A stretch of DNA of 64,000 bases from Betaproteobacteria bacterium SCN2 (GCA_008923285.1 WBSG01000007.1:124001-188000), one strand, 5' to 3'. Counted from the first letter of the stretch, positions 1-8,359 are shown. A program made the numbers and translations. The notes: a model not told the origin generated them from the sequence alone.

Positions 1-638
1 AGAACCTCGACGTCACCCTGGCGATCGACCGTGCCGGCCCAGTGGGCGCGGACGGCGCCACCCACGCCGGCAGCTTCGATCTTTCCTACCTGCGCTGCGT
101 GCCCAACCTGCTGATCGCGGTGCCCTCCGATGAGAACGAATGCCGCCGCCTGCTGACCACCGCCTACCAGCACAAGGGGCCGGCAGCAGTGCGCTACCCG
201 CGCGGGGGCGGGCCGGGGGCGATCCTCGAAACCGGGCTTGAACCCCTGCCCGTCGGCCAGAGCGCAATCCGGCGCGAGGGCGGCAGGGTCGCCTTCCTCG
301 CCTTCGGCACGGTGCTTGCCGAATGCCTCAGGGCCGCCGAGGAACTCGATGCCACCGTGGTCGACATGCGCTTCGTCAAGCCGCTCGACGAAGCACGCAT
401 CCTGGAACTCGCCGGCACGCACGATTTGCTGGTCACGGTGGAAGAGAATGTCGCCATGGGCGGCGCCGGTTCGGCTGTTTCCGAATGCCTGGCGGCAAAC
501 AATGTTCTGCTCAAGGTGCTGCATTGCGGCCTGCCGGACCGCTTCATCGAGCAGGATACGCAGGAAAATCAAAGAGTTCAGAGCAAACTGGATACCGCGA
601 GCCTGGTCGAACGGACACGGAAAAAATTATCCGAGTAG
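1..638 (+). CDS. dxs: 1-deoxy-D-xylulose-5-phosphate synthase, C-terminal part (partial)
   Basis: The reading frame is open from the window edge (first full codon at 3) to a TAG at 636-638, giving about 211 residues. It carries the transketolase pyrimidine-binding signature DRAGPVGADGATHAGSFD and then the C-terminal transketolase domain, as in Dxs, the thiamine-diphosphate enzyme that condenses pyruvate with glyceraldehyde-3-phosphate at the entry of the MEP isoprenoid pathway. The N-terminal two thirds, with the thiamine-binding domain, lies outside the window. folE2 follows 85 bases downstream. The candidate folE2 promoter begins right at this stop codon, so folE2 need not be read only from the dxs transcript. 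Identity is secure because the signature and C-terminal domain match the family throughout. Confidence 0.95.
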   Translation, partial: NLDVTLAIDRAGPVGADGATHAGSFDLSYLRCVPNLLIAVPSDENECRRLLTTAYQHKGPAAVRYPRGGGPGAILETGLEPLPVGQSAIRREGGRVAFLAFGTVLAECLRAAEELDATVVDMRFVKPLDEARILELAGTHDLLVTVEENVAMGGAGSAVSECLAANNVLLKVLHCGLPDRFIEQDTQENQRVQSKLDTASLVERTRKKLSE

Positions 639-667
639 TTTACTCAAGTATTCTGACAGTTTATACT
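639..667 (+). promoter_or_regulatory. Candidate sigma-70 promoter of the first folE2
   Basis: TTTACT at 639-644 and TATACT at 662-667 are separated by exactly 17 bases. The -10 box matches the consensus at five of six positions and the -35 box at four. Transcription would start near 674, just before the palindrome at 681-693. Confidence 0.5.
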
Positions 668-680
668 CAGTCTAAATTGC

Positions 681-693
681 CTGTCCGGGACAG
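681..693. promoter_or_regulatory. Palindromic operator candidate, CarH/LitR-like site at folE2
   Basis: CTGTCCGGGACAG is a perfect palindrome around a central G and sits inside a longer perfect inverted repeat at 679-695. It follows the candidate folE2 -10 box by 13 bases, a position typical of repressor sites. The core TGTCCNGGACA is identical to the site at 56248-56258 between the CarH/LitR-like regulator and its divergent operon, where the second folE2 lies. Binding by that regulator is inferred. Confidence 0.5.
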
Positions 694-723
694 GCCAGTT
701 CCGACCGCACCCAAGGAATCGCC

Positions 724-1530
724 ATGAATGAATGCACCGATGCCGTCTGCATGCCGGACGTGCAAAGCTCCAAAGATACCCGCCAGATCGCCATCGACAA
801 GGTCGGCATCAAGTCCATCCGCCACCCGGTAAAGGTCGCGGACAAGGCCGAAGGCGTGCAGCACACCATCGCCAGCTTCAACATGTACGTCTACCTGCCG
901 CAGCACTTCAAGGGCACGCACATGTCGCGCTTCGTCGAGATTCTCAACACGCGCGAGCGCGAGATTTCGGTGGAAAACTTCGAGTCCATGCTGCGCCACA
1001 TGGTCGAGCGCCTGGAAGCCGAATCCGGCCACATCGAGATGAGCTTCCCCTATTTCATCAACAAGGCCGCGCCGGTTTCCGGCGTGAACAGCCTGATGGA
1101 CTATGAAGTCACCCTGATCGGCGAAATCGACAAGGGCGAGTATCGCCATACCACCAAGGTCGTGGTTCCGGTGACCTCGCTGTGCCCCTGTTCCAAGAAG
1201 ATTTCAGAGTACGGCGCCCACAACCAGCGCTCGCACGTCACCGTGACCGCCCGTACCAACGGCTTCCTGTGGATCGAGGACCTGGTGCGGAAAATCGAGG
1301 AGCAGGCCTCCTGCGAACTCTTCGGTCTGCTGAAGCGCCCCGACGAGAAATACGTCACCGAGCGCGCCTACGACAACCCCAAGTTCGTCGAAGACATCGT
1401 GCGCGACGTCGCCGCCGCCATGAACGCCGAGCCGCTGATCGACGCGTACATCGTGGAGGCGGAGAATTTCGAGAGCATCCACAATCATTCGGCCTACGCG
1501 CTCATCGAGCGGGACAAGGCCAGGCAGTAA
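724..1530 (+). CDS. folE2: GTP cyclohydrolase FolE2 (type IB), first copy
   Basis: This 268-residue protein is a type IB GTP cyclohydrolase I, which converts GTP to 7,8-dihydroneopterin triphosphate, the first step of folate (and queuosine precursor) synthesis. The family signatures GTHMSRFVE, the active-site region [21 protein letters not shown] and the C-terminal [11 protein letters not shown] are all present. FolE2 enzymes accept metals other than zinc, unlike FolE type IA. The ATG at 724 is preceded by AAGGAATCGCC, a good ribosome-binding site. A second FolE2 of the same length, with the same signatures, is encoded at 57184-57990. This copy sits next to dxs, a common housekeeping arrangement, but the palindrome in its leader suggests it may share a regulator with the second copy. 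Confidence 0.96.
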   Translation: MNECTDAVCMPDVQSSKDTRQIAIDKVGIKSIRHPVKVADKAEGVQHTIASFNMYVYLPQHFKGTHMSRFVEILNTREREISVENFESMLRHMVERLEAESGHIEMSFPYFINKAAPVSGVNSLMDYEVTLIGEIDKGEYRHTTKVVVPVTSLCPCSKKISEYGAHNQRSHVTVTARTNGFLWIEDLVRKIEEQASCELFGLLKRPDEKYVTERAYDNPKFVEDIVRDVAAAMNAEPLIDAYIVEAENFESIHNHSAYALIERDKARQ

Positions 1531-1551
1531 CCGTCCCGGGCCGGCCACGAC

Positions 1552-1582
1552 AAAAAAGGCGGGGGTACCTGCCTTCTTTTTT
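1552..1582. terminator. Bidirectional terminator between folE2 and the diguanylate cyclase
   Basis: AAAAAAGGC at 1552-1560 and GCCTTCTTTTTT at 1571-1582 form a hairpin with A/T tails on both sides. It lies between convergent genes and can serve both. Confidence 0.75.
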
Positions 1583-2778
1583 CATCCCGGCCTGGGAACC
1601 GCGCAGCCAACGGGCACGATCGCCGCGCAATTGCGCCCGCCGTGCTTGGCCTGATACAGCGCGCGGTCGGCATCGCCGAGCAGCTTGTGCAGATCGGACT
1701 GGCATCTTTCGCAGTTTGCCAGGCACACCGTCACGCCGATGCTGATCGTGACCGAAACGGACTTCGACTTCACGCGGCAGCGCATCGCCTCCACCGCCTT
1801 GCGAAGCTTTTCCGCCACCACCAGCGCGCCCGCCTGATCCGTCGCAGGCAGCAGCACCCCGAACTCCTCGCCGCCGTAGCGGCCGAGCGTGTCCTGCTTG
1901 CGTATGTTGCTGCCGATGACCCGCGCGATTTCGACCAGCACCGAATCGCCGGCGGCATGGCCATGCTCGTCGTTGATCTGCTTGAAATGGTCGACATCGA
2001 TCATCAGCAAGGCCAGCGGCTGGCCGGTCCGTTGGGCCAGGGCCATTTGCTGTTCGGCGCGCTCGGTGAAAGCGCGGCGATTGAGGGCCCTGGTCAGGAA
2101 ATCGGTCATCGCCAGCGAACGCAACTCGAGATCGCTGCGTTCCTTCTCCATCAGCACGAAACCCAGGGAACCGAGGAGATTCAGCGCCATCAGGCACACG
2201 AAAACCAGCAGCTGGATCGTGTTGGGCGCGACCGCCCCCTCCACCGTGGCGAAGTGATCGACGCCGAAGAACGCCGCCAGCGAGCGCAGCGCCAGGATGG
2301 GCACCATGGCCGCCGTGACGCCGCCAAGCAGCCACCAGGCCCGGCCTTTGCGCAATTCCGCGTCCGCATGCAGCGCGTGCACGATCAGCAGCATCTGTGC
2401 GGCATAGATCAGGCCGCCGTAGACGAGCCGCCCGCGGAAATCGTCGTATTCGAGCAAGACCATGAGCGCCAGCATCAGGGCGACAGGCAGCAGGCACTTC
2501 CATCGCGGCCAGGACCGTCCCTGAAATTCATGGATTGCAGCGAGCTTCATTGCCAAGGCAGCGGCCAGCAGCAGATTGGGCATCAGAATGGACATCGCGT
2601 CCGGGATGCCTCCGCGCTGCGAAATCAGCGCCCAGGCAAGCGACTCCAGCCCCATCGACAACGCCCAGGTTCGCAGGCCGTCGCGCGCACCGCTGCGCGA
2701 AACCACGGCGAGACTCACGGCCATGAGACCGCTGATCAACACGAGGGAAAACAGAAGGGTCTTGTTGTCTAACAGCAT
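1582..2778 (-). CDS. Membrane-bound diguanylate cyclase (GGDEF)
   Basis: The 398-residue protein has about seven hydrophobic segments in residues 8-210 and a C-terminal GGDEF domain starting near residue 224 (TDFLTRALNRRAF). The catalytic motif is GGEEF at 302-306, and RKQD at 293-296 is a canonical RxxD inhibitory site five residues before it. It should therefore make cyclic di-GMP and be product-inhibited. The N-terminal membrane region resembles a sensory module but I cannot assign it to a named MASE family. Cysteines 352, 356 and 359 form a C-x3-C-x2-C cluster in the cyclase domain, which is not part of the usual fold and might bind metal or respond to redox. The gene follows the retropepsin-like gene on the same strand by 55 bases. 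A plausible target of its product is the MshE-type ATPase at 13705-15414. Confidence 0.92.
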   Translation of the reverse strand: MLLDNKTLLFSLVLISGLMAVSLAVVSRSGARDGLRTWALSMGLESLAWALISQRGGIPDAMSILMPNLLLAAALAMKLAAIHEFQGRSWPRWKCLLPVALMLALMVLLEYDDFRGRLVYGGLIYAAQMLLIVHALHADAELRKGRAWWLLGGVTAAMVPILALRSLAAFFGVDHFATVEGAVAPNTIQLLVFVCLMALNLLGSLGFVLMEKERSDLELRSLAMTDFLTRALNRRAFTERAEQQMALAQRTGQPLALLMIDVDHFKQINDEHGHAAGDSVLVEIARVIGSNIRKQDTLGRYGGEEFGVLLPATDQAGALVVAEKLRKAVEAMRCRVKSKSVSVTISIGVTVCLANCERCQSDLHKLLGDADRALYQAKHGGRNCAAIVPVGCAVPRPG

Positions 2779-2833
2779 GTGGGTTCAGGGCTGCAGGGGC
2801 AGCCTGCCGCGCAAGTGTACCTGATTGCCCTGC

Positions 2834-3490
2834 CTAGTAGCGCTGCGTCAGGGTCATGCTCTGCCCTTCGCGGCGCATGTCCATGCGGTTGAGGAAAGAC
2901 ATGCCCAGCAGCACCGCCGGCATGCTGCTCTCCACGACCAGCCCTTCCACCTGGCTGAGATTGATGTTGCCGACCCTGACGCTGCCGAGGCTCACGCGCC
3001 AGGCGGGAATCACGCCGTTGGCCGTGCTCGCCCCCATCACCTGCCCGGCCTTGTAATCGATGCCCATGCGCTTCGCTTCGCTGGCCGGCAGCACGACGCT
3101 GGATGCGCCGGTATCGAGCAGGAACACGACGCTGGAACCATTGATCGAGCCGGGCGTGATGAAATGCCCGCTCGGGTCGGCGGACAACGTGATGCTCGGC
3201 TTGCCGCCGCCCCCGACCGAGGAGGCGAAGGACTGGCCCATGGCCAGGGTGCGCTGCTTGCCGTCGATTTCGAAAGTGGCCGAGTCCGAACTCGACGACA
3301 GCAGCCTGACCCCCTGCACGGTCTGCCCCGCAGCGATCAGCCGGGGCGGGCTGCCGTCGATGCTGACCATGGCCTTGTCGCGGAACAGGCCCACCACGCC
3401 GACCGAGGTCGCGAATGACGGCGCCGACAACGGCAGGAGCAGGCATGCCATACAATAGGCGTGAAGCTTGTTTCGAACGGTGTATTGCAT
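2834..3490 (-). CDS. Retropepsin-like aspartic protease, TIGR02281-type
   Basis: The product is about 218 residues with an N-terminal hydrophobic export segment (roughly residues 11-27) and one aspartic-protease motif, DTGAS, at residues 126-130. The surrounding FLLDTGASSVVLP and the later VLLGMSFLNRMD match the single-domain clan AA proteases, which dimerise to form one active site. A substrate cannot be named. A much longer upstream open frame exists on this strand, but it runs antisense through the amidotransferase gene and is not used. I chose the ATG at 3488-3490 because ACAGGA lies five bases before it; an in-frame ATG at 3496 and one at 3451 are alternatives. This start directly abuts the ATG of the divergent amidotransferase. 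Confidence 0.85.
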   Translation of the reverse strand: MQYTVRNKLHAYCMACLLLPLSAPSFATSVGVVGLFRDKAMVSIDGSPPRLIAAGQTVQGVRLLSSSSDSATFEIDGKQRTLAMGQSFASSVGGGGKPSITLSADPSGHFITPGSINGSSVVFLLDTGASSVVLPASEAKRMGIDYKAGQVMGASTANGVIPAWRVSLGSVRVGNINLSQVEGLVVESSMPAVLLGMSFLNRMDMRREGQSMTLTQRY

Positions 3491-4204
3491 ATGCATCCTG
3501 TCGTGGTATTGCGTTTTTTCCAGATCGAAGGCCCCGGTTACCTGGGCGAATTCCTCACCCGCGAGGGCATCCTCTGGGACCAGATCAATGTCGATGCCGG
3601 CGATCGTGTGCCAGGAGACATCAACGGCTATTCCGGCCTGGTCTTGATGGGCGGGCCGATGAGCGCAAACGACGATCTGCCCTGGATACCGCCGCTGCTT
3701 GGCCTCATCCGCCAGGCGGTCGAACGGGGCATCCCGGTGCTCGGCCACTGCCTCGGCAGCCAGCTGATGAGCAAGGCCCTGGGCGGCAGGATCGGCCCCA
3801 ATCCGGTGAAGGAAATCGGCTGGGGCGGCGTATCCAAGGTCGGGCACAATCCGGCGCCGGACTGGCTGGGCGAACTGCCTGCCTCGTTCGAGGTGTTCCA
3901 GTGGCACGGCGAGACTTTTTCCATTCCTGATGGCGCCGAGCGCCTGCTGGAAAGCCCGTTTTGCGCCAACCAGGCCTTCCTGCTGAACAACCTGCATCTC
4001 GGCCTGCAGTGCCACATCGAGATGACCGCCGCAATGATCAAGGCCTGGTGCGAAGCGGGGGCCGGCGAAATCGCCGAGGCGTCGGACAGCCCCGCCGTGC
4101 AGCAACCCGTCGCCATCGAGGAAAACCTTGCCGCCAGGCTGCAAGACCTCCACGGTGTCGCCGACGTGCTGTACGCGAAATGGGCCCGGGGGCTGCGCGA
4201 CTGA
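3491..4204 (+). CDS. Class I glutamine amidotransferase-like protein
   Basis: The 237-residue protein has the GATase class I nucleophile elbow GHCLGSQ, with the catalytic cysteine at residue 87, and a later LQCHIE segment that supplies the histidine and glutamate of the triad. The fold therefore hydrolyses glutamine or a gamma-glutamyl amide. It is a stand-alone domain, like the GMP-synthase-related amidotransferases of unknown substrate, and no synthetase partner is adjacent. The ATG at 3491 gives the N-terminus normal for the family (MHPVVVLRFFQIEGPGYLG), but no clear ribosome-binding site precedes it. A GTG at 3461 in the same frame would overlap the divergent protease gene. Confidence 0.85.
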   Translation: MHPVVVLRFFQIEGPGYLGEFLTREGILWDQINVDAGDRVPGDINGYSGLVLMGGPMSANDDLPWIPPLLGLIRQAVERGIPVLGHCLGSQLMSKALGGRIGPNPVKEIGWGGVSKVGHNPAPDWLGELPASFEVFQWHGETFSIPDGAERLLESPFCANQAFLLNNLHLGLQCHIEMTAAMIKAWCEAGAGEIAEASDSPAVQQPVAIEENLAARLQDLHGVADVLYAKWARGLRD

Positions 4205-4240
4205 AATTCCGCGCACGCGGGAACCAGCCCGGTACATTCA

Positions 4241-4255
4241 TGTCAGTTGGTGACA
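4241..4255. promoter_or_regulatory. Inverted repeat upstream of the copper operon
   Basis: TGTCA-GTTGG-TGACA is a perfect interrupted palindrome 27 bases before the first gene of the copper operon. It overlaps a weak -35 candidate (TTGGTG at 4247) that is 17 bases from TAAACT at 4270-4275. It could be the operator of a copper-responsive regulator, but none is encoded nearby. Confidence 0.35.
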
Positions 4256-4281
4256 TTCCGCCTTTTGGCTAAACTGTCCGC

Positions 4282-4662
4282 GTGCGCACCCGACTCAGAC
4301 GCTTCCTGCTGATTTTCATGATGCTGGCCCTGCCGCTGCAGGCGTTCGCGTCCGCGGCGCTGCTCGGCTGCGAGTTCGCGCACGACGATGCCGCGATGCA
4401 GGCCATCATCGACATGAGCAGTGCAAGCCATGCCATGCACGGCTCCCACGGCGCGCCCGGGGAACAGCCCGTCCCATCCGTCGGCGAACACCAGTGCAGC
4501 CACTGCACGGCCTGTTACCTGGCCGCGGCATTCCCGATTCCGGCCGCCATCGGCACGGCGGTAGCGCCGATCCCCTATTCCCCCCACTTGTCGATCGCCG
4601 AGACTTTCAGCGGCTTTATTCCCGAAGGGCCTGAACGGCCGCCACGAACCCCCTGCGTCTGA
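4282..4662 (+). CDS. Exported Cys/His-rich small protein, DUF2946-like
   Basis: The product is 126 residues with a clear signal peptide (RRFLLIFMMLALPLQAFA) and a GTG start at 4282. The mature part holds a His/Met-rich stretch (HAMHGSHG) and then HQCSHCTACY, a compact Cys/His cluster that could bind a soft metal, followed by a proline-rich tail ending in RPPRTP. Small proteins of this layout, often called DUF2946, commonly head copper-resistance operons in Proteobacteria. Five further genes on the same strand encode a TolC-type channel and three copper proteins, so a periplasmic copper-binding role is the best inference. Assignment to the family is by pattern only. Confidence 0.7.
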   Translation: MRTRLRRFLLIFMMLALPLQAFASAALLGCEFAHDDAAMQAIIDMSSASHAMHGSHGAPGEQPVPSVGEHQCSHCTACYLAAAFPIPAAIGTAVAPIPYSPHLSIAETFSGFIPEGPERPPRTPCV

Positions 4663-4744
4663 GAACACGCCCTGACCGGGCGTGAGATACGTGCTGGCCG
4701 CGACATACGCATCGCGCCAATCGAGCTTCAAGCGAGGGTTCAAC

Positions 4745-5020
4745 ATGTTGAAATTTTCCTTACGCCATGCCGCGCCGTTTCTGTGCAGCTGGCTCATCGT
4801 TTCCCCTGCCTCCCTGGCGGCGGAACAACAATCATCCGCCGAGCCTGCGCGTCCCGCGCTGGCGCCGCCCTTCGATGAATACCGGAACTTCCGCGACGAA
4901 CCGCTGGCCGACTGGCGCCAGGCCAACGAGCGCGTCAACGAAGTCGGCGGCTGGCGCACCTATCTGCGCGAGTCCAACCCGGACGGCGGCAGCGCCGGCC
5001 ATGATCGCCACGGGCACTGA
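4745..5020 (+). CDS. Small periplasmic protein of the copper operon
   Basis: The 91-residue protein starts at an ATG preceded by GAGGGTTCAAC and has a signal peptide ending near ASLAAE. The mature region contains FDEYRNFRDEPLADWRQANE and a conserved-looking GGWRTYLRE, and ends in a short histidine-rich tail (GHDRHGH). I know similar small proteins from gene clusters that encode TolC-like channels and copper oxidases, but no biochemical function has been assigned. It lies 12 bases upstream of the channel gene and is surely co-transcribed. The open frame extends upstream to 4682, but the ribosome-binding site and signal peptide support 4745. Confidence 0.7.
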   Translation: MLKFSLRHAAPFLCSWLIVSPASLAAEQQSSAEPARPALAPPFDEYRNFRDEPLADWRQANERVNEVGGWRTYLRESNPDGGSAGHDRHGH

Positions 5021-5031
5021 AGGAGATCGCC

Positions 5032-6432
5032 ATGAGGAAACCTGTCCCCATCGCACTCGCCATGCTGTCCGCGCTGGCGCTGGGCGGCTGTGCGAGCTTT
5101 TCCGAGGACGGCGGCTTCGGCGCCGTCGCATCGGACACGCGCGCGCAAATCCAGAAGGACGTGGTGTGGGCGCGCGACGACGCCAGCCGCGAACGCGTGC
5201 AGGCACGCGTCGACGCACTGCTGGAAAAGCCCCTGTCCGCCGACGACGCGGTGCAGATCGCGCTGCTGAACAACCCCGGCCTGCAGGCCGCATTCAACGC
5301 GCTGGGCATCGCCGAGGCCGACCGCGTGGCGGCGAGCCGCCTGTCCAACCCCGGCTTCTCTATCGGCCGCTCCACGCGCGGCAGCGAAATCGAGTGGGAA
5401 CGCAGCCTGCACTTCAACCTGGCGCGGCTGCTGACCCTGCCGATGCGCGCCGACATCGAGCAGCGCCTGTTCGAGCAGACCCGCCGCAGCCTCACCCTGG
5501 AAGTGCTGCGGCTGGCTGCCGACACGCGCAAGGCCTGGATCGCCGCCGTGGCCGCGAACGAAACCGCGCAGGTCCAGCGCGACGCCATACAAGCCGCCGA
5601 AGCCGGCGCCGAACTCGCGCGCCGCATGGCCGCAGTCGGCAACTGGAGCAAGCTGAAGCAGGCGCGCGAGCAGAGCTTCTATGCCGACACCGCGCTGGCC
5701 GTGGCGCGCGCGGAACAGGCCAGAACGCAAGCCCATGAGCGTCTCGTGCGGCTGCTCGGCGTCGCTGACACCGGGAAAGTGCAGTTGCCGTCGCGCCTGC
5801 CCGAGTTGCCGGCAAGCCTGCCGCCGCTGCCGAATGTCGAACAGCAGGCCATGGACTCGCGCCTCGACCTGCAAATGGTGAGGCTGGAAAGCGAGGCGCT
5901 GGCGAAGAGCCTCGACCTCAGCCGCCGCACGCGCTTCATCAACGTGCTGGAACTGGGGGCCAGCCTCAACAGCTCGAACGAGGAACCGGTGCAGCGCGGC
6001 TACGAGATCAGTTTCGAACTGCCGCTGTTCGACTGGGGCCAAAGTCGCGTGGCCGCGGCGGAATCGCGCTATCGGCAGGCGCTGGAAAACGCACGCAAAA
6101 CCGCCATCGATGCCCGCTCGGAAGTGCGCGAGGCCCACGCCCTGCTGCACAGCCAGTATGCCGTGGCGCGCCATGTGCGCGACGAAGTGCTGCCGCTGAA
6201 AAAGCGCATCTCCGAAGAAAACCTGCTGCGCTACAACGGCATGCTGGTCGGCGTGTTCGAACTCCTGGCCGACGCACGTTCGCAGTTGGCCGCCGTCAAC
6301 ACCGCCATCGAATCGAGCCGCGACTTCTGGCTGGCCGAGGCCGACCTGCAAATGGCGCTCGTCGGCACGCCCGGCAAGACCCTGGTCACCAACACCGCTG
6401 CCGCGCCCGCCGATGCGGGCGGCGGCCACTGA
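5032..6432 (+). CDS. TolC-family outer membrane channel lipoprotein
   Basis: The 466-residue protein has a lipoprotein signal (ALALGGCAS, lipobox cysteine near residue 20) and the long alpha-helical repeats of outer-membrane efflux proteins, for example AVQIALLNNPGLQAAF, which repeats in the second half as the typical duplicated coiled-coil structure. TolC-type trimers form the outer exit duct of tripartite pumps. No membrane-fusion protein or RND pump is encoded in this operon, so the partner must lie elsewhere or the channel works differently. AGGAGATCGCC precedes the ATG. Genes upstream and downstream on the same strand are copper-related, which suggests copper or related metal efflux. Confidence 0.88.
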   Translation: MRKPVPIALAMLSALALGGCASFSEDGGFGAVASDTRAQIQKDVVWARDDASRERVQARVDALLEKPLSADDAVQIALLNNPGLQAAFNALGIAEADRVAASRLSNPGFSIGRSTRGSEIEWERSLHFNLARLLTLPMRADIEQRLFEQTRRSLTLEVLRLAADTRKAWIAAVAANETAQVQRDAIQAAEAGAELARRMAAVGNWSKLKQAREQSFYADTALAVARAEQARTQAHERLVRLLGVADTGKVQLPSRLPELPASLPPLPNVEQQAMDSRLDLQMVRLESEALAKSLDLSRRTRFINVLELGASLNSSNEEPVQRGYEISFELPLFDWGQSRVAAAESRYRQALENARKTAIDARSEVREAHALLHSQYAVARHVRDEVLPLKKRISEENLLRYNGMLVGVFELLADARSQLAAVNTAIESSRDFWLAEADLQMALVGTPGKTLVTNTAAAPADAGGGH

Positions 6433-6445
6433 CAAGGACAACCCG

Positions 6446-7846
6446 ATGACTACCAGAAGAGATTTTTTCAAACTCGGCGGCGCAGTGGCTGCGGCCAGCG
6501 TGAGCGCCGCATCAATCAGCAGCGCCGCCATGGCGGCGCTGCCCGAGATCGTGAGCACGGACAAAGCCGACACCCAGCCGCCGCTGCTGCCGCCCAATGG
6601 CCGCCCCTACAACCCGGTGGTGACGCTGAACGGCTGGACCCTGCCCTGGCGCATGAAGGACGGCGTGAAGGAATTCCACCTCGTCGCCGAGCCGGTGGTG
6701 CGGGAGATCGCGCCCGGCATGAAGGCGCATCTGTGGGGCTACAACGGGCAAAGCCCCGGGCCGACGATCGAGGTCGTCGAAGGTGACCGTGTGCGCCTCT
6801 ACGTGACCAACCGCTTGCCCGAGCACACCAGCATCCACTGGCACGGCCAGCGCCTGCCCAACGGCATGGATGGCGTCGGCGGTCTGACCCAGCCGCAGAT
6901 TCCGCCGGGCAAGACCTTCGTCTACGAATTCACGGCGCGCCGCCCCGGCACCTTCATGTACCACCCGCACGCCGACGAGATGGTGCAGATGGCCATGGGC
7001 ATGATGGGCTTCTGGGTCACGCACCCGAAAGGCCGGCATCCGCTCATCGACCCGGTCGACCGCGATTTCTGCTTTCTGCTCAATGCCTACGACATCGAGC
7101 CCGGCGCGTATACGCCGAATGTGAACACCATGCTCGACTTCAACCTGTGGACCTGGAACAGCCGCGCCTTCCCCGGCATCGACAGCCTCAACGTCAGGCT
7201 CAACGACAAGGTCCGCATCCGCATCGGCAACCTCACCATGACCAACCACCCCATCCACCTGCACGGGGTCGAATTCGAGGTTACCGGCACCGACGGCGGC
7301 CCGGTGCCGAGATCCGCGCGCTGGCCGGAAGTGACCACCGACATCGCCGTCGGCCAGATGCGCCAGATCGAGTTCGTGGCGAACGAGGAAGGCGACTGGG
7401 CCTTCCACTGCCACAAGAGCCACCACGTGATGAACCCGATGGGTCACGGCGTGCCGACCATGATCGGCGTCGATCACACGGGACTGGCGAAAAAGATCAC
7501 CCGCGTGATCCCCGACTACATGGTGATGGGCGAGCGCGGCATGGCCGACATGGCCGAGATGGAGATGCCGCTGCCCGACAACACCCTGCCCATGATGATG
7601 GGCCAGGGCCAGTACGGCCCGCTGGAAATGGGCGGCATGTTCACGGTGATGAAGGTGCGCCGCGAGCAGAAGCGCGGCGACTACTCCGACCCCGGCTGGT
7701 TCAGGCATCCGCCCGGCACGGTGGCGCACGAAGTCGGCGCGCCGGCCGAGCCGATGCGCGCGCCGCCAGCCGCGGCACCGCAAGGCAAGGCCGGCGATGT
7801 CGAGCTGGTCGTGCGCAAGCCCGGCGGCCATGGCGGCCATCACTGA
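6446..7846 (+). CDS. TAT-exported multicopper oxidase, CopA-like
   Basis: The 466-residue protein begins with a twin-arginine signal (TTRRDFFKLGG followed by an Ala/Ser-rich hydrophobic stretch), so it is exported folded. All four copper-binding motifs are visible: HWHGQ, YHPHAD, HPIHLHGVEF and HCHKSHHVMNPM. These provide the type 1, 2 and 3 copper sites of a multicopper oxidase that would oxidise Cu(I) to the less toxic Cu(II) in the periplasm. A methionine-rich segment after the last domain (EMEMPLPDNTLPMMMGQ) could collect Cu(I). The ATG at 6446 is chosen because it starts the TAT signal. It lies 13 bases after the channel gene and 15 before the cupredoxin gene. Confidence 0.92.
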   Translation: MTTRRDFFKLGGAVAAASVSAASISSAAMAALPEIVSTDKADTQPPLLPPNGRPYNPVVTLNGWTLPWRMKDGVKEFHLVAEPVVREIAPGMKAHLWGYNGQSPGPTIEVVEGDRVRLYVTNRLPEHTSIHWHGQRLPNGMDGVGGLTQPQIPPGKTFVYEFTARRPGTFMYHPHADEMVQMAMGMMGFWVTHPKGRHPLIDPVDRDFCFLLNAYDIEPGAYTPNVNTMLDFNLWTWNSRAFPGIDSLNVRLNDKVRIRIGNLTMTNHPIHLHGVEFEVTGTDGGPVPRSARWPEVTTDIAVGQMRQIEFVANEEGDWAFHCHKSHHVMNPMGHGVPTMIGVDHTGLAKKITRVIPDYMVMGERGMADMAEMEMPLPDNTLPMMMGQGQYGPLEMGGMFTVMKVRREQKRGDYSDPGWFRHPPGTVAHEVGAPAEPMRAPPAAAPQGKAGDVELVVRKPGGHGGHH

Positions 7847-7861
7847 TCACGGAAAGCAACC

Positions 7862-8353
7862 ATGAGAAGAAGGCAGATTCTGGCCGCGCTGCTTGCACTG
7901 GGCGCCGCGGCTGCACACGCACACAGTGACAAGAAGCACGCGCCCGCCGTAGCCCATCAGGCCGAGCAGAAGGACTGGGGCATCCTGGGGGAAAGACGCG
8001 CCGTCACGCGCGCCGTCACCGTCGACATGACCGACAACATGCGCTTTAGGCCCGACAGCATCACGGTACGCGAAGGCGACACCGTGCGCTTCATCGTGCG
8101 CAACAAGGGGCGCATGTTGCATGAAATGGTCATCGGCACGGCCAGCGAGTTGAAGGAGCATGCCGCGCTGATGGCGAAGTATCCGAACATGGAACACGAC
8201 GAGCCCTGGATGCTGCACGTCGACCCCGGCAAGACCGGCGAAATCGTGTGGAACTTCAACCGTCCCGGCGCATTCGAATTTGCATGCCTGATCGCAGGCC
8301 ACTACGAAGCCGGCATGCGCGGCACCATTACTGTCACCCCGAAACAAAGGTAA
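7862..8353 (+). CDS. Periplasmic cupredoxin (plastocyanin-like)
   Basis: The 163-residue protein has a signal peptide (ILAALLALGAAAAHA), a short His-rich linker and one cupredoxin domain. The mononuclear copper ligands can be placed: histidine in MLHEMVIG, then cysteine, histidine and methionine in FACLIAGHYEAGM. It is likely a type 1 copper protein that carries copper or electrons for the multicopper oxidase encoded just upstream. Similar stand-alone cupredoxins are found in many copper-tolerance operons. The ATG at 7862 has AAAGCAACC before it. Confidence 0.87.
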   Translation: MRRRQILAALLALGAAAAHAHSDKKHAPAVAHQAEQKDWGILGERRAVTRAVTVDMTDNMRFRPDSITVREGDTVRFIVRNKGRMLHEMVIGTASELKEHAALMAKYPNMEHDEPWMLHVDPGKTGEIVWNFNRPGAFEFACLIAGHYEAGMRGTITVTPKQR

Positions 8354-8359
8354 CGCAAA

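Noticed and set aside
2834..4237. Protease gene extended to 467 residues on the minus strand
   Set aside because: The first 250 residues would be antisense to the amidotransferase and come before the export signal; the family length is about 220.
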